Shown here piece after piece: positions 39,338-48,431 of a DNA stretch of 64,000 nt; position 1 is the stretch's first letter; each line of letters opens with the position of its first letter. Below the pieces are notes generated by a model. The model saw only the letters and a program-made list of their open reading frames with translations, was not told the origin of the DNA and did no database searches. The stretch covers positions 1-64,000 of the forward strand of contig JAGXIF010000008.1 of NCBI GenBank assembly GCA_024635755.1, written 5' to 3'. The translations under genes and the position numbers were made by a program. The DNA comes from Halothiobacillus sp. (GTDB taxonomy: Bacteria; Pseudomonadota; Gammaproteobacteria; Halothiobacillales; Halothiobacillaceae).

Positions 39338-40525
39338 ATGACCGCCATGCCGGCGAACGAATCAATAACCGCGTCGGATACGGGCAATGGCCCGATGCTG
39401 GAACCCGCTCGGGGGTCCGAAGGCGAGTTGTGTCTGCATTTTTCGGGCCCGTGGGACCTGGCGCATCTGCCCAGTGAGCCCGATGCCGAAGCGCGTTTGG
39501 CCACCTGGTTGGCGTCCCACCCGGAGGTGGCCAATGGGCGCCAGGCGACGGTGGAGGGGGCGCTGTCGGCGCTGGATAGTGCCGGCGCCCTGGTGATCGC
39601 GCGGATCGTCGATGGGCTCGAGCACGACGGCCGGCAGGTGAATCTGGACGCGTTACCCGCGGGGCAGCGAAAGCTGATTGACCTGCTCAAGGGGCGTCTG
39701 GCGCCGCGTGAGCGACCGAAACCACGGCGAACCGGCTGGCTGGCGATGATCGGCCGGGCGACGGTGGGCAAATTGATCGAGACCAATGCCTTTCTCGCGT
39801 TCGTCGGCGAGCTGTCGATGCAAGGCGGGCGTTTGCTGTTGATGCCCTGGCGTGTTCGCTGGCGCGAGGTGGTCGCCGAGATCGAAGCGGCGGGCCTGAG
39901 GGCGTTGGGCATCGTGGGGTTGTTGTCCTTTTTGATCGGCATGGTGATGGCCTACCAGGCCGGGGCGACGCTCTCCGATTACGGCGCCAACATCCTGATC
40001 GTCAATCTGGTCGCCATCCTGACCCTTCGCGAGATGGGGCCGCTGCTGACGGCGATTATCGTCGCCGGCCGCACCGGGTCGTCCTATACAGCACAGCTGG
40101 GCACCATGCGGATCACCGAGGAGATCGACGCCCTGCGCGCGATCGGCATTTCGCCGTTCGAGATGCTGATCCTGCCGAAGGTGATCGCACTGATGATCGT
40201 GCTCCCGTTGCTGACCGTGTTCGCCAACATCCTAGGCCTGTTAGGCGGCGCCGTGGTGGCCGCCTACCGGTTCGAGGTCAGTTTTGCCGTGTATTTCGAC
40301 CGTCTGCCCGAGGTGGTCAATTTGACCACACTGTTATTGGGCCTGGTCAAAACGCCGGTATTCGCCATCGTGATCGCCCTGATCGGCTGCATGCAGGGCA
40401 TGCGGGTAGCGGGCAGCGCCTTGGCCGTGGGGCGGGCGACGACGGTCAGTGTGGTGCAGGCGACCTTTCTGGTGATCGTGATCGATGCACTGTTCTCGGT
40501 TCTGTTCAACCTGATGGGTTACTGA
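39338..40525 (+). CDS. mlaE: MlaE-like ABC permease with N-terminal STAS-like domain
   Basis: 395 residues. Residues about 25-115 look like a STAS domain (ATVEGALSALDSAGALVIARIV), here fused to the permease domain (about 130-395), which has LSFLIGMVMAYQAGATL, NLVAILTLREMGPLLTAII and GSSYTAQLGTMRITEEIDAL. Forms the inner-membrane part of a lipid transporter with MlaF and MlaD. The fusion supplies the role of the separate MlaB of E. coli. First gene of a four-gene operon. The start at 39338 is the first ATG of the frame; an ATG at 39347 is an alternative. Confidence 0.95.
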   Translation: MTAMPANESITASDTGNGPMLEPARGSEGELCLHFSGPWDLAHLPSEPDAEARLATWLASHPEVANGRQATVEGALSALDSAGALVIARIVDGLEHDGRQVNLDALPAGQRKLIDLLKGRLAPRERPKPRRTGWLAMIGRATVGKLIETNAFLAFVGELSMQGGRLLLMPWRVRWREVVAEIEAAGLRALGIVGLLSFLIGMVMAYQAGATLSDYGANILIVNLVAILTLREMGPLLTAIIVAGRTGSSYTAQLGTMRITEEIDALRAIGISPFEMLILPKVIALMIVLPLLTVFANILGLLGGAVVAAYRFEVSFAVYFDRLPEVVNLTTLLLGLVKTPVFAIVIALIGCMQGMRVAGSALAVGRATTVSVVQATFLVIVIDALFSVLFNLMGY

Positions 40526-40529
40526 CACG

Positions 40530-41342
40530 ATGGAAACCATGCCCACGGTCGACGAACATGCCCCGGTGGCCCGGTTGACGGGCATACGCAACTGCTTTGG
40601 TTCAGATTGCGTCCACGAGGGCCTGGATCTCGACATACCGGCCGGCCAGATCATCGCGCTGGTTGGCGGCTCGGGGAGTGGCAAGACGGTGCTCCTGCGT
40701 ACCTTGTCGATGTTGCGTGAGCCCGATGCTGGCCGGCTGGAGCTGTTTGGCGTGGATGCAACGCAGTTCGGCGAGCGTCGGCGGATCGCGCTGCGCCGAC
40801 GTGTGGGCCTGCTGTTCCAGGGCGGGGCGTTGTTTACCGCCCTGACCGTGCTGGAAAACGTGATGCTGCCGATCCGCGAGCATACGACTATCCGCGGCAA
40901 GTGGCTGACCGATCTGGCCATGAGCAAAGTCGTGCTTGCAGGCTTGCCGGCGGACAGCGCCGACAAGTACCCCGCCGAGCTGTCCGGCGGCATGGTCAAG
41001 CGCGCGGCTCTGGCCAGGGCGTTGGCACTCGACCCGGACCTGTTGATTCTCGACGAACCCACCTCGGGCCTGGACCCGATCGCGGCGGCACGTTTCGATG
41101 AATTGATACGGGAACTGACAGATTCACTGGGCCTGACGGTGATTCAGGCGACCCACGATCTGGATTCAATCTGGCGGGGATCGGACGTGGTCGCGTTTCT
41201 GGCCCGAAAGCGGGTGTTGGCCATGGCGCCGGCCACCGAATTGGCCGGCCGCGACGATCCGGAGTTGCAGGCGTATTTCCAGGGAGCACGCTCGTGGGAA
41301 TATGCGAAACTCCATGGTGTGGCGAATTCATCCACGGCGTAG
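40530..41342 (+). CDS. mlaF: MlaF-like ABC ATPase
   Basis: 270 residues with Walker A GGSGSGKT, Q-loop GLLFQGGALFTALTV, signature ELSGGMVKRAALARAL, Walker B LLILDEPTSGLDP and switch His in QATHDLDS, the MlaF/MKL pattern. Powers retrograde or anterograde phospholipid transport between the membranes together with mlaE and mlaD. Separated from mlaE by 4 bp and from mlaD by 16 bp. Confidence 0.97.
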   Translation: METMPTVDEHAPVARLTGIRNCFGSDCVHEGLDLDIPAGQIIALVGGSGSGKTVLLRTLSMLREPDAGRLELFGVDATQFGERRRIALRRRVGLLFQGGALFTALTVLENVMLPIREHTTIRGKWLTDLAMSKVVLAGLPADSADKYPAELSGGMVKRAALARALALDPDLLILDEPTSGLDPIAAARFDELIRELTDSLGLTVIQATHDLDSIWRGSDVVAFLARKRVLAMAPATELAGRDDPELQAYFQGARSWEYAKLHGVANSSTA

Positions 41343-41358
41343 GACGACCGGCAAGAGT

Positions 41359-42339
41359 ATGGAATCGAAAGTCAATTACAGCGTCGTGGGTTTGTTCGTC
41401 TTGCTGCTGGTTGCGGCGAGCGCGGTTACGGCGTGGTGGCTGTATAGCGGTGGCTCGACGCGCCAATATTCGCCGTACCTCGTCTATGCGACCGACAGCG
41501 TCTCCGGACTGAATGCCGACAGCCGCGTGTATTTCAACGGCGTGGACGTGGGTTATATCGACAGCATCCAGATCGATCAGTCCAACCCGGACAAGATCCG
41601 GATCCGGCTGTCGATTGACCAGGCCGTGCCGATACGCGCCAATACCACCGCTCAACTGCAGTCCCAGGGGGTGACGGGGCTGAGCGTCCTCAACCTCAAG
41701 GGGGGAAAGGGCGGCAAGGCGTTGTTCACGCCTGCAGGCGAGTGCTGCCCGGTGATCGATTACGAGCCATCGCTGTTCTCCAAGCTGGAAGGGGGGCTGA
41801 ACGAGACCATGGTTCGGCTGGTCTCCATCAGCGAAAGGTTGGACGGATTGCTCGACGCGGACAACGTGGATGCGATCGACCAGACGCTCGCCAACCTCAA
41901 CACAATCTCCACGGCGCTTGCCGAGGAACGCGGGGAGATCCAGTCATTGATCCGTAATGCCGCCCGCACGATGGAACACACGGCGGATCTCACCGCCGGG
42001 GGTGAGAAGCTGGTCGCGCAGGCGGATACCACCCTGCGGTCGCTCGACGGAGCGATATCACGGGTTTCCTCGACCATGGACACCTTCGACCAGACGGCAG
42101 ATCGGGTTGCCGTCGCGGCCGAATCCACGGTCAGCTTCAGCCGGGCGGGGGAACGCGCCGCCGACCAAATCTCCGAGCAGACATTGCCGGAGATCAGTTT
42201 GCTGATCCGCGATGTGCGCGCGCTCTCGCATCGTCTGGCTACCTTTACCAACACCCTCGACGAGGATCCGTCGCAGGTGGTCTTCGGCGGATCAAACCGG
42301 GCGTCCGGCCCCGGTGAGGGTCCCGGCGCAAATAGGTGA
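41359..42339 (+). CDS. mlaD: MlaD/MCE-domain lipid-binding protein
   Basis: 326 residues. One N-terminal membrane helix (about 8-31, VGLFVLLLVAASAVTAWW), the MCE domain (about 35-120) with VSGLNADSRVYFNGVDVGYI and AQLQSQGVTGLSVLNL, then a long helical C-terminal region (about 150-310). Periplasmic substrate-binding part of the MlaEFD complex. The ATG at 41359 is chosen: MESKVNYSVVG is the classic start. Earlier in-frame codons overlap mlaF. Confidence 0.96.
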   Translation: MESKVNYSVVGLFVLLLVAASAVTAWWLYSGGSTRQYSPYLVYATDSVSGLNADSRVYFNGVDVGYIDSIQIDQSNPDKIRIRLSIDQAVPIRANTTAQLQSQGVTGLSVLNLKGGKGGKALFTPAGECCPVIDYEPSLFSKLEGGLNETMVRLVSISERLDGLLDADNVDAIDQTLANLNTISTALAEERGEIQSLIRNAARTMEHTADLTAGGEKLVAQADTTLRSLDGAISRVSSTMDTFDQTADRVAVAAESTVSFSRAGERAADQISEQTLPEISLLIRDVRALSHRLATFTNTLDEDPSQVVFGGSNRASGPGEGPGANR

Positions 42340-42347
42340 GGATGTTC

Positions 42348-43028
42348 ATGAGCATGTGGTTGCCATTGGTGGGAAAAACGGGGTCCATGGGCATGCCTGT
42401 CCGGGTCGGCTTGTTCGCTCTGCTGGTCATATTGCTGGCGGGGTGCACGGTCCTGCCCGAGCGTGGCGATGCGCCTAGTCAGTGGCGACTGGTGGCGAGC
42501 GAAGCGCCTGGTGCCCCGTTGGCGGATGATAGACAGGTGATCATCCGGTTAATCGAAACCCAGGCGGCGAGCAGCATCTCGCGGCGAGACATGGCCTACA
42601 GCACCACGCGCCAGGCGGTGGCCTATTACCGGGACAATCGTTGGGTCGCCGCTCCGGCGACCATGCTCAACGAGGTGCTCGACGAAACCTTTTCCGCCCA
42701 GCCATGGGTCGCCAGTGTGGTACGGGGCGATGCCCGGGTGCCGGCGCGGCTGGGTCTCTATTGCGAAATCAACCGGCTCGAGCACCTCGTCGGGCGCATT
42801 GAAGGGGAGGTCCGGCTCAAGGTTTCCTGTAGTTGGTACCGGGCGGCCGACCGAGAAGTGGTCGATGCCCGCGTATTCGACCGGACGACAACGATCGAGA
42901 CGAACGATGCCGAGCATTTTGCCGGCGCCGCCCAGACGCTCGTCGATGAGATCATGGGCGAATTGCTCGCCGATGGCCGCCGCCTGGCCATGGCGTGGCC
43001 GCCACCGGAGGACGCGGCGAGCGACTGA
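42348..43028 (+). CDS. ABC-type transport auxiliary lipoprotein (PqiC-like)
   Basis: About 226 residues. Signal peptide with lipobox LLAGC (about residue 33), then a domain with RLIETQAASSISRRDMAYS and NEVLDETFSAQPWVASVV, typical of auxiliary lipoproteins found at the end of MCE operons. Probably outer-membrane anchored and helping the MlaEFD complex reach the outer membrane. ATG 42348 is preferred because GGTGAGG lies 6 bp before it; a GTG at 42336 (overlapping the mlaD stop) and an ATG at 42342 are alternatives. Confidence 0.88.
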   Translation: MSMWLPLVGKTGSMGMPVRVGLFALLVILLAGCTVLPERGDAPSQWRLVASEAPGAPLADDRQVIIRLIETQAASSISRRDMAYSTTRQAVAYYRDNRWVAAPATMLNEVLDETFSAQPWVASVVRGDARVPARLGLYCEINRLEHLVGRIEGEVRLKVSCSWYRAADREVVDARVFDRTTTIETNDAEHFAGAAQTLVDEIMGELLADGRRLAMAWPPPEDAASD

Positions 43029-43037
43029 GCCGGGAGG

Positions 43038-43736
43038 TCAGCCCTGCCGATACCAACTGTCGGGAATCGGCAGATGCCCGGTTTTCACCCAGATGGTGCA
43101 GCCGGGCTCGGAGTAGGGCACGTGCCGGCTCCAGTGCGGGTTTCGTAGCCAGGTGCCCGCCGGGTATTGGCCGAATTCGTCGGCGAAGGTGCCCTCCAGA
43201 ACGAAAATTTCCTCGCCGCCGAAGTGATGGTGCGCCTGGAATCGTGTCCCGGGCGCCCAGCGCACCAGCGCGGTGTGCTCACCACCCACATCGGCCAATG
43301 GCATGACCTCCAGCCCCTGGGCCATACCTGCGTGCCATGGCGCCCGCGTGGTGTCGACCACCACCTGCTCCCGTTCGTCTGCGGACATATGGTGCAGCTT
43401 GACCAGGATGGTGCAGCCATCCGGCGCGCTGGGCCGGTGGCCCGACCCCGGCGGATTTCGCACGTAACTGCCGGCGGGAAAGCAGCCGGTTTCGTCGCAA
43501 AAAGTACCTTCGAGAACGAGGAACTCCTCGCCGCCATGGTGGATGTGCTCCGGAAAGGAGGCGCCCGGCGCGAAACGCACGAGGCTGGTGGCGCGCGTGC
43601 CGTCACCGCCCTCGCGCTCGATCAGCTTGCGTTCGACGGTCGGCTCCGGCGACTGTACCCAGGGCAGGGCATTGGTGTCGACGACCGCGCGCTGCTGCAG
43701 GTCGGCGTGCAGGGGTGTGAGCGGATGTTCGGCCAT
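43038..43736 (-). CDS. Bicupin protein, ChrR cupin-like
   Basis: 232 residues with two cupin domains, each with a metal-binding His-rich motif: FPEHIHHGGEEFLVLEG (about residues 58-74) and FQAHHHFGGEEIFVLEG (about 170-186). Each is followed by FPAGSYVRNPPGSGH or YPAGTWLRNPHWSRH. The fold and motif resemble the cupin half of the anti-sigma factor ChrR, but the ChrR N-terminal zinc anti-sigma domain is absent. Function unknown; possibly a metal-dependent detoxification enzyme or acetylacetone-cleaving-like cupin. Converges on the mla operon and is separated from the RND operon by a terminator. Confidence 0.9.
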   Translation of the reverse strand: MAEHPLTPLHADLQQRAVVDTNALPWVQSPEPTVERKLIEREGGDGTRATSLVRFAPGASFPEHIHHGGEEFLVLEGTFCDETGCFPAGSYVRNPPGSGHRPSAPDGCTILVKLHHMSADEREQVVVDTTRAPWHAGMAQGLEVMPLADVGGEHTALVRWAPGTRFQAHHHFGGEEIFVLEGTFADEFGQYPAGTWLRNPHWSRHVPYSEPGCTIWVKTGHLPIPDSWYRQG

Positions 43737-43822
43737 GTGTGTTGATTTCCCCAGATGTTTCGGGCAGATGTGTCGGGCAGATATGTCCGGCCCCAACGCG
43801 ATCCCGGCGAAGTCTAGACCAT

Positions 43823-43865
43823 AAAAAACCGCGACCGCCGGGCGAGCCGGTGATCGCGGTTTTTC
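43823..43865 (-). terminator. Terminator after the RND pump gene
   Basis: AAAAACCGCGA (43824-43834) pairs with TCGCGGTTTTT (43854-43864), and the loop can form a small inner stem (CCG/CGG). Symmetric A/T runs make it effective on either strand. It lies 46 bp beyond the pump gene stop and upstream of the bicupin gene. Confidence 0.8.
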
Positions 43866-43910
43866 TGGTTATGGCCGGGCCATTTACGGCCTGGCCGATC
43901 GAGGCGGCTA

Positions 43911-46900
43911 TCAGGCCGCCTTGGCCGCTTTCTTCTCCGCCTTGATCTGCTGATCGAGTTGCCAGAAGTAGTACATGATCGGGATCACCAGCAGGGTCAG
44001 CATGGTCGAGGCGAACGTGCCGAAGATCAGCGACACGGCCAGCCCGCCGAAGACAGGATCGGTAAGCATGATGGCCGAGCCGAACATGATCGCCAGCGCC
44101 GTCAGCAGGATCGGACGGAAGCGCACCGCCCCGGCCTCGAGTACCGACTCGCGCAGCCCGTAACCCTGCTTGCGGTAGTCGAGGATAAAGTCGATCAGCA
44201 GCAGCGAATTGCGCACCACGATCCCCGCCAGGGCAATGAAGCCGATCATCGAGGTGGCGTTGAAGGGCATGCCAAACAGCCAATGGCCCGGGAAGATGCC
44301 CACCAGTGTCAGCGGGATCGCCCCCATGACGATCACCGGCAGCATGAACGACTGGTAGTAGGCCACCAGCAGCAGGTAGATGAACACCAGCGCCACGATG
44401 AATGCCGCCCCCAGGTCGCGGAATACGTCCAGGGTCAGGCGCATGTCGCCACCCCACAGCGCCTGGTAGCCCTCGAGGTCATCCGGTTGGGTGTCGACAA
44501 AGCCGAGGTTGCCGGTGCTGATCTCGACGTTGTTGGCCAGCTCCATCTCGTTGAGCCACTTGTTGAGCGTCAGGGTGGCGTACACCGGACTCGAGCCCAG
44601 CAGGTCACCCTGGACGAAGACGACCGGGTGCTGGTCACGATCCATGATGGGCTTGGTCACCGTGCCCTCGCGGATGTCCACCAGGTTGCCGATCTTGACG
44701 GCAGTGCCCTGCTGGTTGTTCACCGTCAGGTCGCGGATCTGTCGGATCCAGGCGCGATTGCCCTGGTCCAGGCGCAGGACGATATTGACCGGCTCCGAGG
44801 TGCCGGTGCCGTGCACGGTGCCCAGGGTCTGACCATTGACGTACTCGTGAACCACCTTGGCGATCTGTGCCGGGGCGACGCCCGACTGCAGCGCCTTGGT
44901 CTGGTTGACGTCGAGACGGTATTCGGGGGCGTCGGCGGTGACCGTGTCGTCGATGTTGATCATGCCGTAGACGTCGCCGAACCTTTGCTTCACCTGGCCG
45001 GCGATCTCGCGCAGGGTCTCGTAGTCCGGCCCGTGGATGCGAGCCAGCACCTGGGCGCGCACCGGCGGCCCCGGCGGGGTCAGGAACAGCTTGACCTGTG
45101 AGTCGGGGTACCGTTCGCGCAGCGATTCGAGCTGCTCCCAAGTCTCGAGTGCCACGTCGCTGGTGTTGGGGCGATGATGGCGGTCGACCAGGTTGACGCG
45201 GATCTGCGCCATGTTGGGTGCCTGGCGCATCATGTCGCCCCGAACCATGCCGGCGAAGGTCAGCGGCCCGGTGCGTCCGACATAGGTCTGGTAGTCGGTG
45301 ACGTACTCGTTCTCGGCCAGCACCCTGCCGACGGCGTCGGCCACCAGGGCGGTACGCTCGCTGGCCGTGCCTTCCGGGGTGTTCACTTCCAGCAGGAAAG
45401 TGTCGACATTGCCCTCGGGCAGCATCTTGAGGCTCACCCCGGCCGGGGAAAGTGGGCCGTTCATGCCGGAATCGCGGATGAACTGCCAGGCCGGCATCAG
45501 CATCGAGGCGATCATCATGCCAAGAACGAGTAAAAGGAAGAGCAGCGACAGGCCCCGCGAGCCCAGCAGCGGGTTGGTGACGCGCTTGTAGTTGCGCATC
45601 AACCAGTCATCGTGTGCCGGGTTACCCTCCAGCGTCTCCCGGTGGGCCAGGGCCTTGCGCGCCTTGGAGCCCAGCCAGCGGTAGGCGGTCCAGGGCACGA
45701 TGATGTAGGCCAGGATCAGCGAGGCGATCATCGCGATCGAGACGTTGATCGGGATCGGCAGCATGAAGGGGCCCATCATCCCCGAGACGAACGCCATGGG
45801 AACGAAGGCGAGGATGACCGCCAGGGTTGCAATGTTGGTGGGGTTGCCGATCTCGTTGGTTGCCTTCACCAACAGGTCCGCAAACGAGGGATTCTTCCCC
45901 TCGTGCAGGTGGCGGTGGATGTTCTCGATCACCACGATCGCCGCATCCACCAGCAGGCCCAGTGAGAGGATCAGGCCGAATAGCGAGATCCGGTTGATCG
46001 TCTGGCCGAAGATCCAGCCCACGCCGAGGACCACGAAAAGGGTCAGGGGGACCGTCAGGGTGACGATCAGCGCTTCCCGCCAGCCGAGGAAGAAGAAAAG
46101 GATGATCAGGACCACCAGCACGGCAACGCCTAGGTGCTCGATGAGGGTGTTGACCGCGTCATCGGCGCGATTGCCGTAGTCCCGGGTAATATCCATCTGT
46201 ACCTGGGCCGGGAGCAATTCGCTCTCCACCATCTGGAGCTTTTCCTTGACCGCATCAGCCACCGTGACGGCGTTGGCCCCTGCGCGCTTGCCGATGGTCA
46301 CCGTCACCGCGGATCGCGGATCGCCGGCGGGTTCGCCCTTGAGATTGGCCGGGCCGAAGGCATGTGTGGTGATCTGGTTGTTTTCTTCCGGCGCGTAGTC
46401 GATCGAGGCGACCTGGGCCAGGTAGATCGGGCGCTGCTCGTGCTGGCCGATCACCAGGTTCTCCAGGTCCTCCGGTCCCTTGAAGGCCCCATCGGTGCGC
46501 AGTCGAAAGTGTTGGTTGTCATGTGTGATCTCCCCACCCGGCAGCACCACGTTGGCGCCCTTGAGCATGTTGCTCAGTCGGCTCATGGGCACGCCGGTGG
46601 CCGCCAGGCGCTGCGGGTCGACGTCGATCGCCAGCACCCGGCGATGTCCGCCGATGACCTCGCTGGTACCCACGTTGGGGACGTTCTGCAACTGCTCGAG
46701 CACCCGCTGGCCCACGTCGCGCAACTGGGTGCTGTCGACTTTGTCCGAGCTCAGGGTGACCGACATGATGGGGACGTCGGTGATGCCGATGCTCTTGACC
46801 AGCGGCATGTTGGTGTTCGGTGGCAGCCGGTCGAGGTTGCGCGCAATCTCGTTGTAGAGCAGAAGCAGGCTGCTCTCTTCGTCACTGCCCACCTCGAACT

Positions 46901-47222
46901 GCACGGTCACCATGCCCATGTCGTCCATGGCCACGCCGTAGGTGTGCTCCACGCCCTTGAGGCGAGCCATCAGCGCCTCGAGGGGTTTGACCACCTGGTC
47001 CTCGATCTGCGAGGCGTTGTTGCCCGGACGCTGAACGAAGATCTGCGCCCCGGGGACCACGATTTCCGGGTTGTACAGACGTGGCGTGATCAACACGGCC
47101 ATCAGCCCGAACAGGGTGATGGCGATCATGATCAAAGCCGTGATCTTGGAATACAGAAACCCGCCGGCAAGCTTGCCGGCGAGGTTGAGCTTTTCCTGGC
47201 TCGGGTCCTGGCTATGGCTCAT
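43911..47222 (-). CDS. RND-family efflux pump, inner-membrane subunit
   Basis: 1103 residues, two RND repeats with about 12 membrane helices and large periplasmic loops. N-terminal YSKITALIMIAITLFGLMAVL, pore region RPGNNASQIEDQVVKPLEALM, helix 4 LGLLVDAAIVVIENIHRHL. In helix 4 only one Asp is present where AcrB has Asp-Asp, and helix 10 carries GIVVRNSLLLIDF with Arg in place of the AcrB Lys. Such features occur in RND groups outside the AcrB type. The substrate is not predictable. Overlaps the adaptor gene stop (ATGA); third gene of outer-membrane factor-adaptor-pump. Confidence 0.95.
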   Translation of the reverse strand: MSHSQDPSQEKLNLAGKLAGGFLYSKITALIMIAITLFGLMAVLITPRLYNPEIVVPGAQIFVQRPGNNASQIEDQVVKPLEALMARLKGVEHTYGVAMDDMGMVTVQFEVGSDEESSLLLLYNEIARNLDRLPPNTNMPLVKSIGITDVPIMSVTLSSDKVDSTQLRDVGQRVLEQLQNVPNVGTSEVIGGHRRVLAIDVDPQRLAATGVPMSRLSNMLKGANVVLPGGEITHDNQHFRLRTDGAFKGPEDLENLVIGQHEQRPIYLAQVASIDYAPEENNQITTHAFGPANLKGEPAGDPRSAVTVTIGKRAGANAVTVADAVKEKLQMVESELLPAQVQMDITRDYGNRADDAVNTLIEHLGVAVLVVLIILFFFLGWREALIVTLTVPLTLFVVLGVGWIFGQTINRISLFGLILSLGLLVDAAIVVIENIHRHLHEGKNPSFADLLVKATNEIGNPTNIATLAVILAFVPMAFVSGMMGPFMLPIPINVSIAMIASLILAYIIVPWTAYRWLGSKARKALAHRETLEGNPAHDDWLMRNYKRVTNPLLGSRGLSLLFLLLVLGMMIASMLMPAWQFIRDSGMNGPLSPAGVSLKMLPEGNVDTFLLEVNTPEGTASERTALVADAVGRVLAENEYVTDYQTYVGRTGPLTFAGMVRGDMMRQAPNMAQIRVNLVDRHHRPNTSDVALETWEQLESLRERYPDSQVKLFLTPPGPPVRAQVLARIHGPDYETLREIAGQVKQRFGDVYGMINIDDTVTADAPEYRLDVNQTKALQSGVAPAQIAKVVHEYVNGQTLGTVHGTGTSEPVNIVLRLDQGNRAWIRQIRDLTVNNQQGTAVKIGNLVDIREGTVTKPIMDRDQHPVVFVQGDLLGSSPVYATLTLNKWLNEMELANNVEISTGNLGFVDTQPDDLEGYQALWGGDMRLTLDVFRDLGAAFIVALVFIYLLLVAYYQSFMLPVIVMGAIPLTLVGIFPGHWLFGMPFNATSMIGFIALAGIVVRNSLLLIDFILDYRKQGYGLRESVLEAGAVRFRPILLTALAIMFGSAIMLTDPVFGGLAVSLIFGTFASTMLTLLVIPIMYYFWQLDQQIKAEKKAAKAA

Positions 47223-48370
47223 GACGACGCGTTACCCCCGCTGGCCGATTCCTGGACGACGGTCACGCCGTTGGCGATGTGGCCGCTGGTCCGGGTGACG
47301 ACACGCTCGCCGTCTTCGATGCCAGCCAGCACCACGACGTCATCGCCGCGGCTCTGTCCCAGGCGAACCACGCGGAAATGCGCCCGATCCTCATTATCCA
47401 GGACGAACACCCCTTCAATCCCGGCTCGGTCATGCAGGGCGGTTTTCGGCAAGATCACCGCCGGCTTCTGGTCCAGCACCACGCTGGCCGTGACGAAATT
47501 GCCCGGTGTCAGCGCGATGTCTGTCGGCACGCTGATCTTAACGGTGTGGGTGCGCGTGATCGGGTCGGCGGCGCCGACAAGACTCAGGATCGTGCCCTGG
47601 AAGGTCGCCGGAGAACCATCCGCCTGGCGGTAGTCGATCGTGATCTGATCGCCTCCGGCGAGTCGGGCGTAGGCCTGATCGTCTACCTCGACCTGAATCT
47701 CCCGGTCACCGCTGCCCATCAGCATCAACAGCGGGCGGCCGGGGGTCGCCAGTTGCCCCGGGTCTGCCATTCGCTGAACGACCATGCCATCGAAGGGGGC
47801 CTGGATCCGGGTGTAGTTGACCTGTGAACGGGCCTGCTCGACCGCGGCCTGGGCGGCCTGGAAATCCCCTTGCGCGACTTCGAAGGCGGTGCGCATCTGC
47901 TCGAACTGCTGCGTGGGTACCGCCTGCTCCTCGTAGAGTCGCTTGAATCGCTCGTAGTTGCTCCGCGCATTGCTCAGGCCAGAACGGGCCTTGGAGAGTG
48001 CGGCTTCGGCCTGGCGAATCTGACTGTCGACGTCGCTCTGATCGATGGTGAGAAGCACCTGACCCTGTTCGACCGACTCGCCTTCACGGACATTGATCTC
48101 CCGGACGTAGCCCATCATGCGCGAGGCGATCGGCGACTGGTCGGAGGCGATCACGGTGCCGGGGAACAGGGCGGTGTCGTCGACCTCGCTGGCATCCACG
48201 GTGACCCACTGGCCTTCGACTTGCTGGCCGGCGTTGACCGCGGGTTGGGGGTCGCTCTCTTCGCCGCCGCAGGCCGCAAGACCCAGGCTCAGACCCAGAA
48301 TCAGGCTCGGGGCCAACAGGGCCCGGGCAAGTGCCCGAGGGGCGTTCCGATAGGGCTCGTGTTTCATCAT
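47219..48370 (-). CDS. RND efflux periplasmic adaptor lipoprotein
   Basis: 383 residues. Lipobox LAAC (Cys34), biotinyl-lipoyl-like domain (VREINVREGESVEQGQVLL), an alpha-hairpin (about 105-170, QAEAALSKARSGLSNAR), a beta-barrel and a membrane-proximal domain (VFVLDNEDRAHFRVVRLGQ). Connects the pump to the outer-membrane factor. Start ATG 48370 (MMKHEP) has GAGAA upstream; the frame is open earlier. Stop overlaps the pump start. Confidence 0.95.
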   Translation of the reverse strand: MMKHEPYRNAPRALARALLAPSLILGLSLGLAACGGEESDPQPAVNAGQQVEGQWVTVDASEVDDTALFPGTVIASDQSPIASRMMGYVREINVREGESVEQGQVLLTIDQSDVDSQIRQAEAALSKARSGLSNARSNYERFKRLYEEQAVPTQQFEQMRTAFEVAQGDFQAAQAAVEQARSQVNYTRIQAPFDGMVVQRMADPGQLATPGRPLLMLMGSGDREIQVEVDDQAYARLAGGDQITIDYRQADGSPATFQGTILSLVGAADPITRTHTVKISVPTDIALTPGNFVTASVVLDQKPAVILPKTALHDRAGIEGVFVLDNEDRAHFRVVRLGQSRGDDVVVLAGIEDGERVVTRTSGHIANGVTVVQESASGGNASS

Positions 48371-48431
48371 CGATGTTCTCGTTTCGGTTGTGTCGCGGAA
48401 GTCGTCGCCCCGTGGGGGCGGTTCAGCGGAA

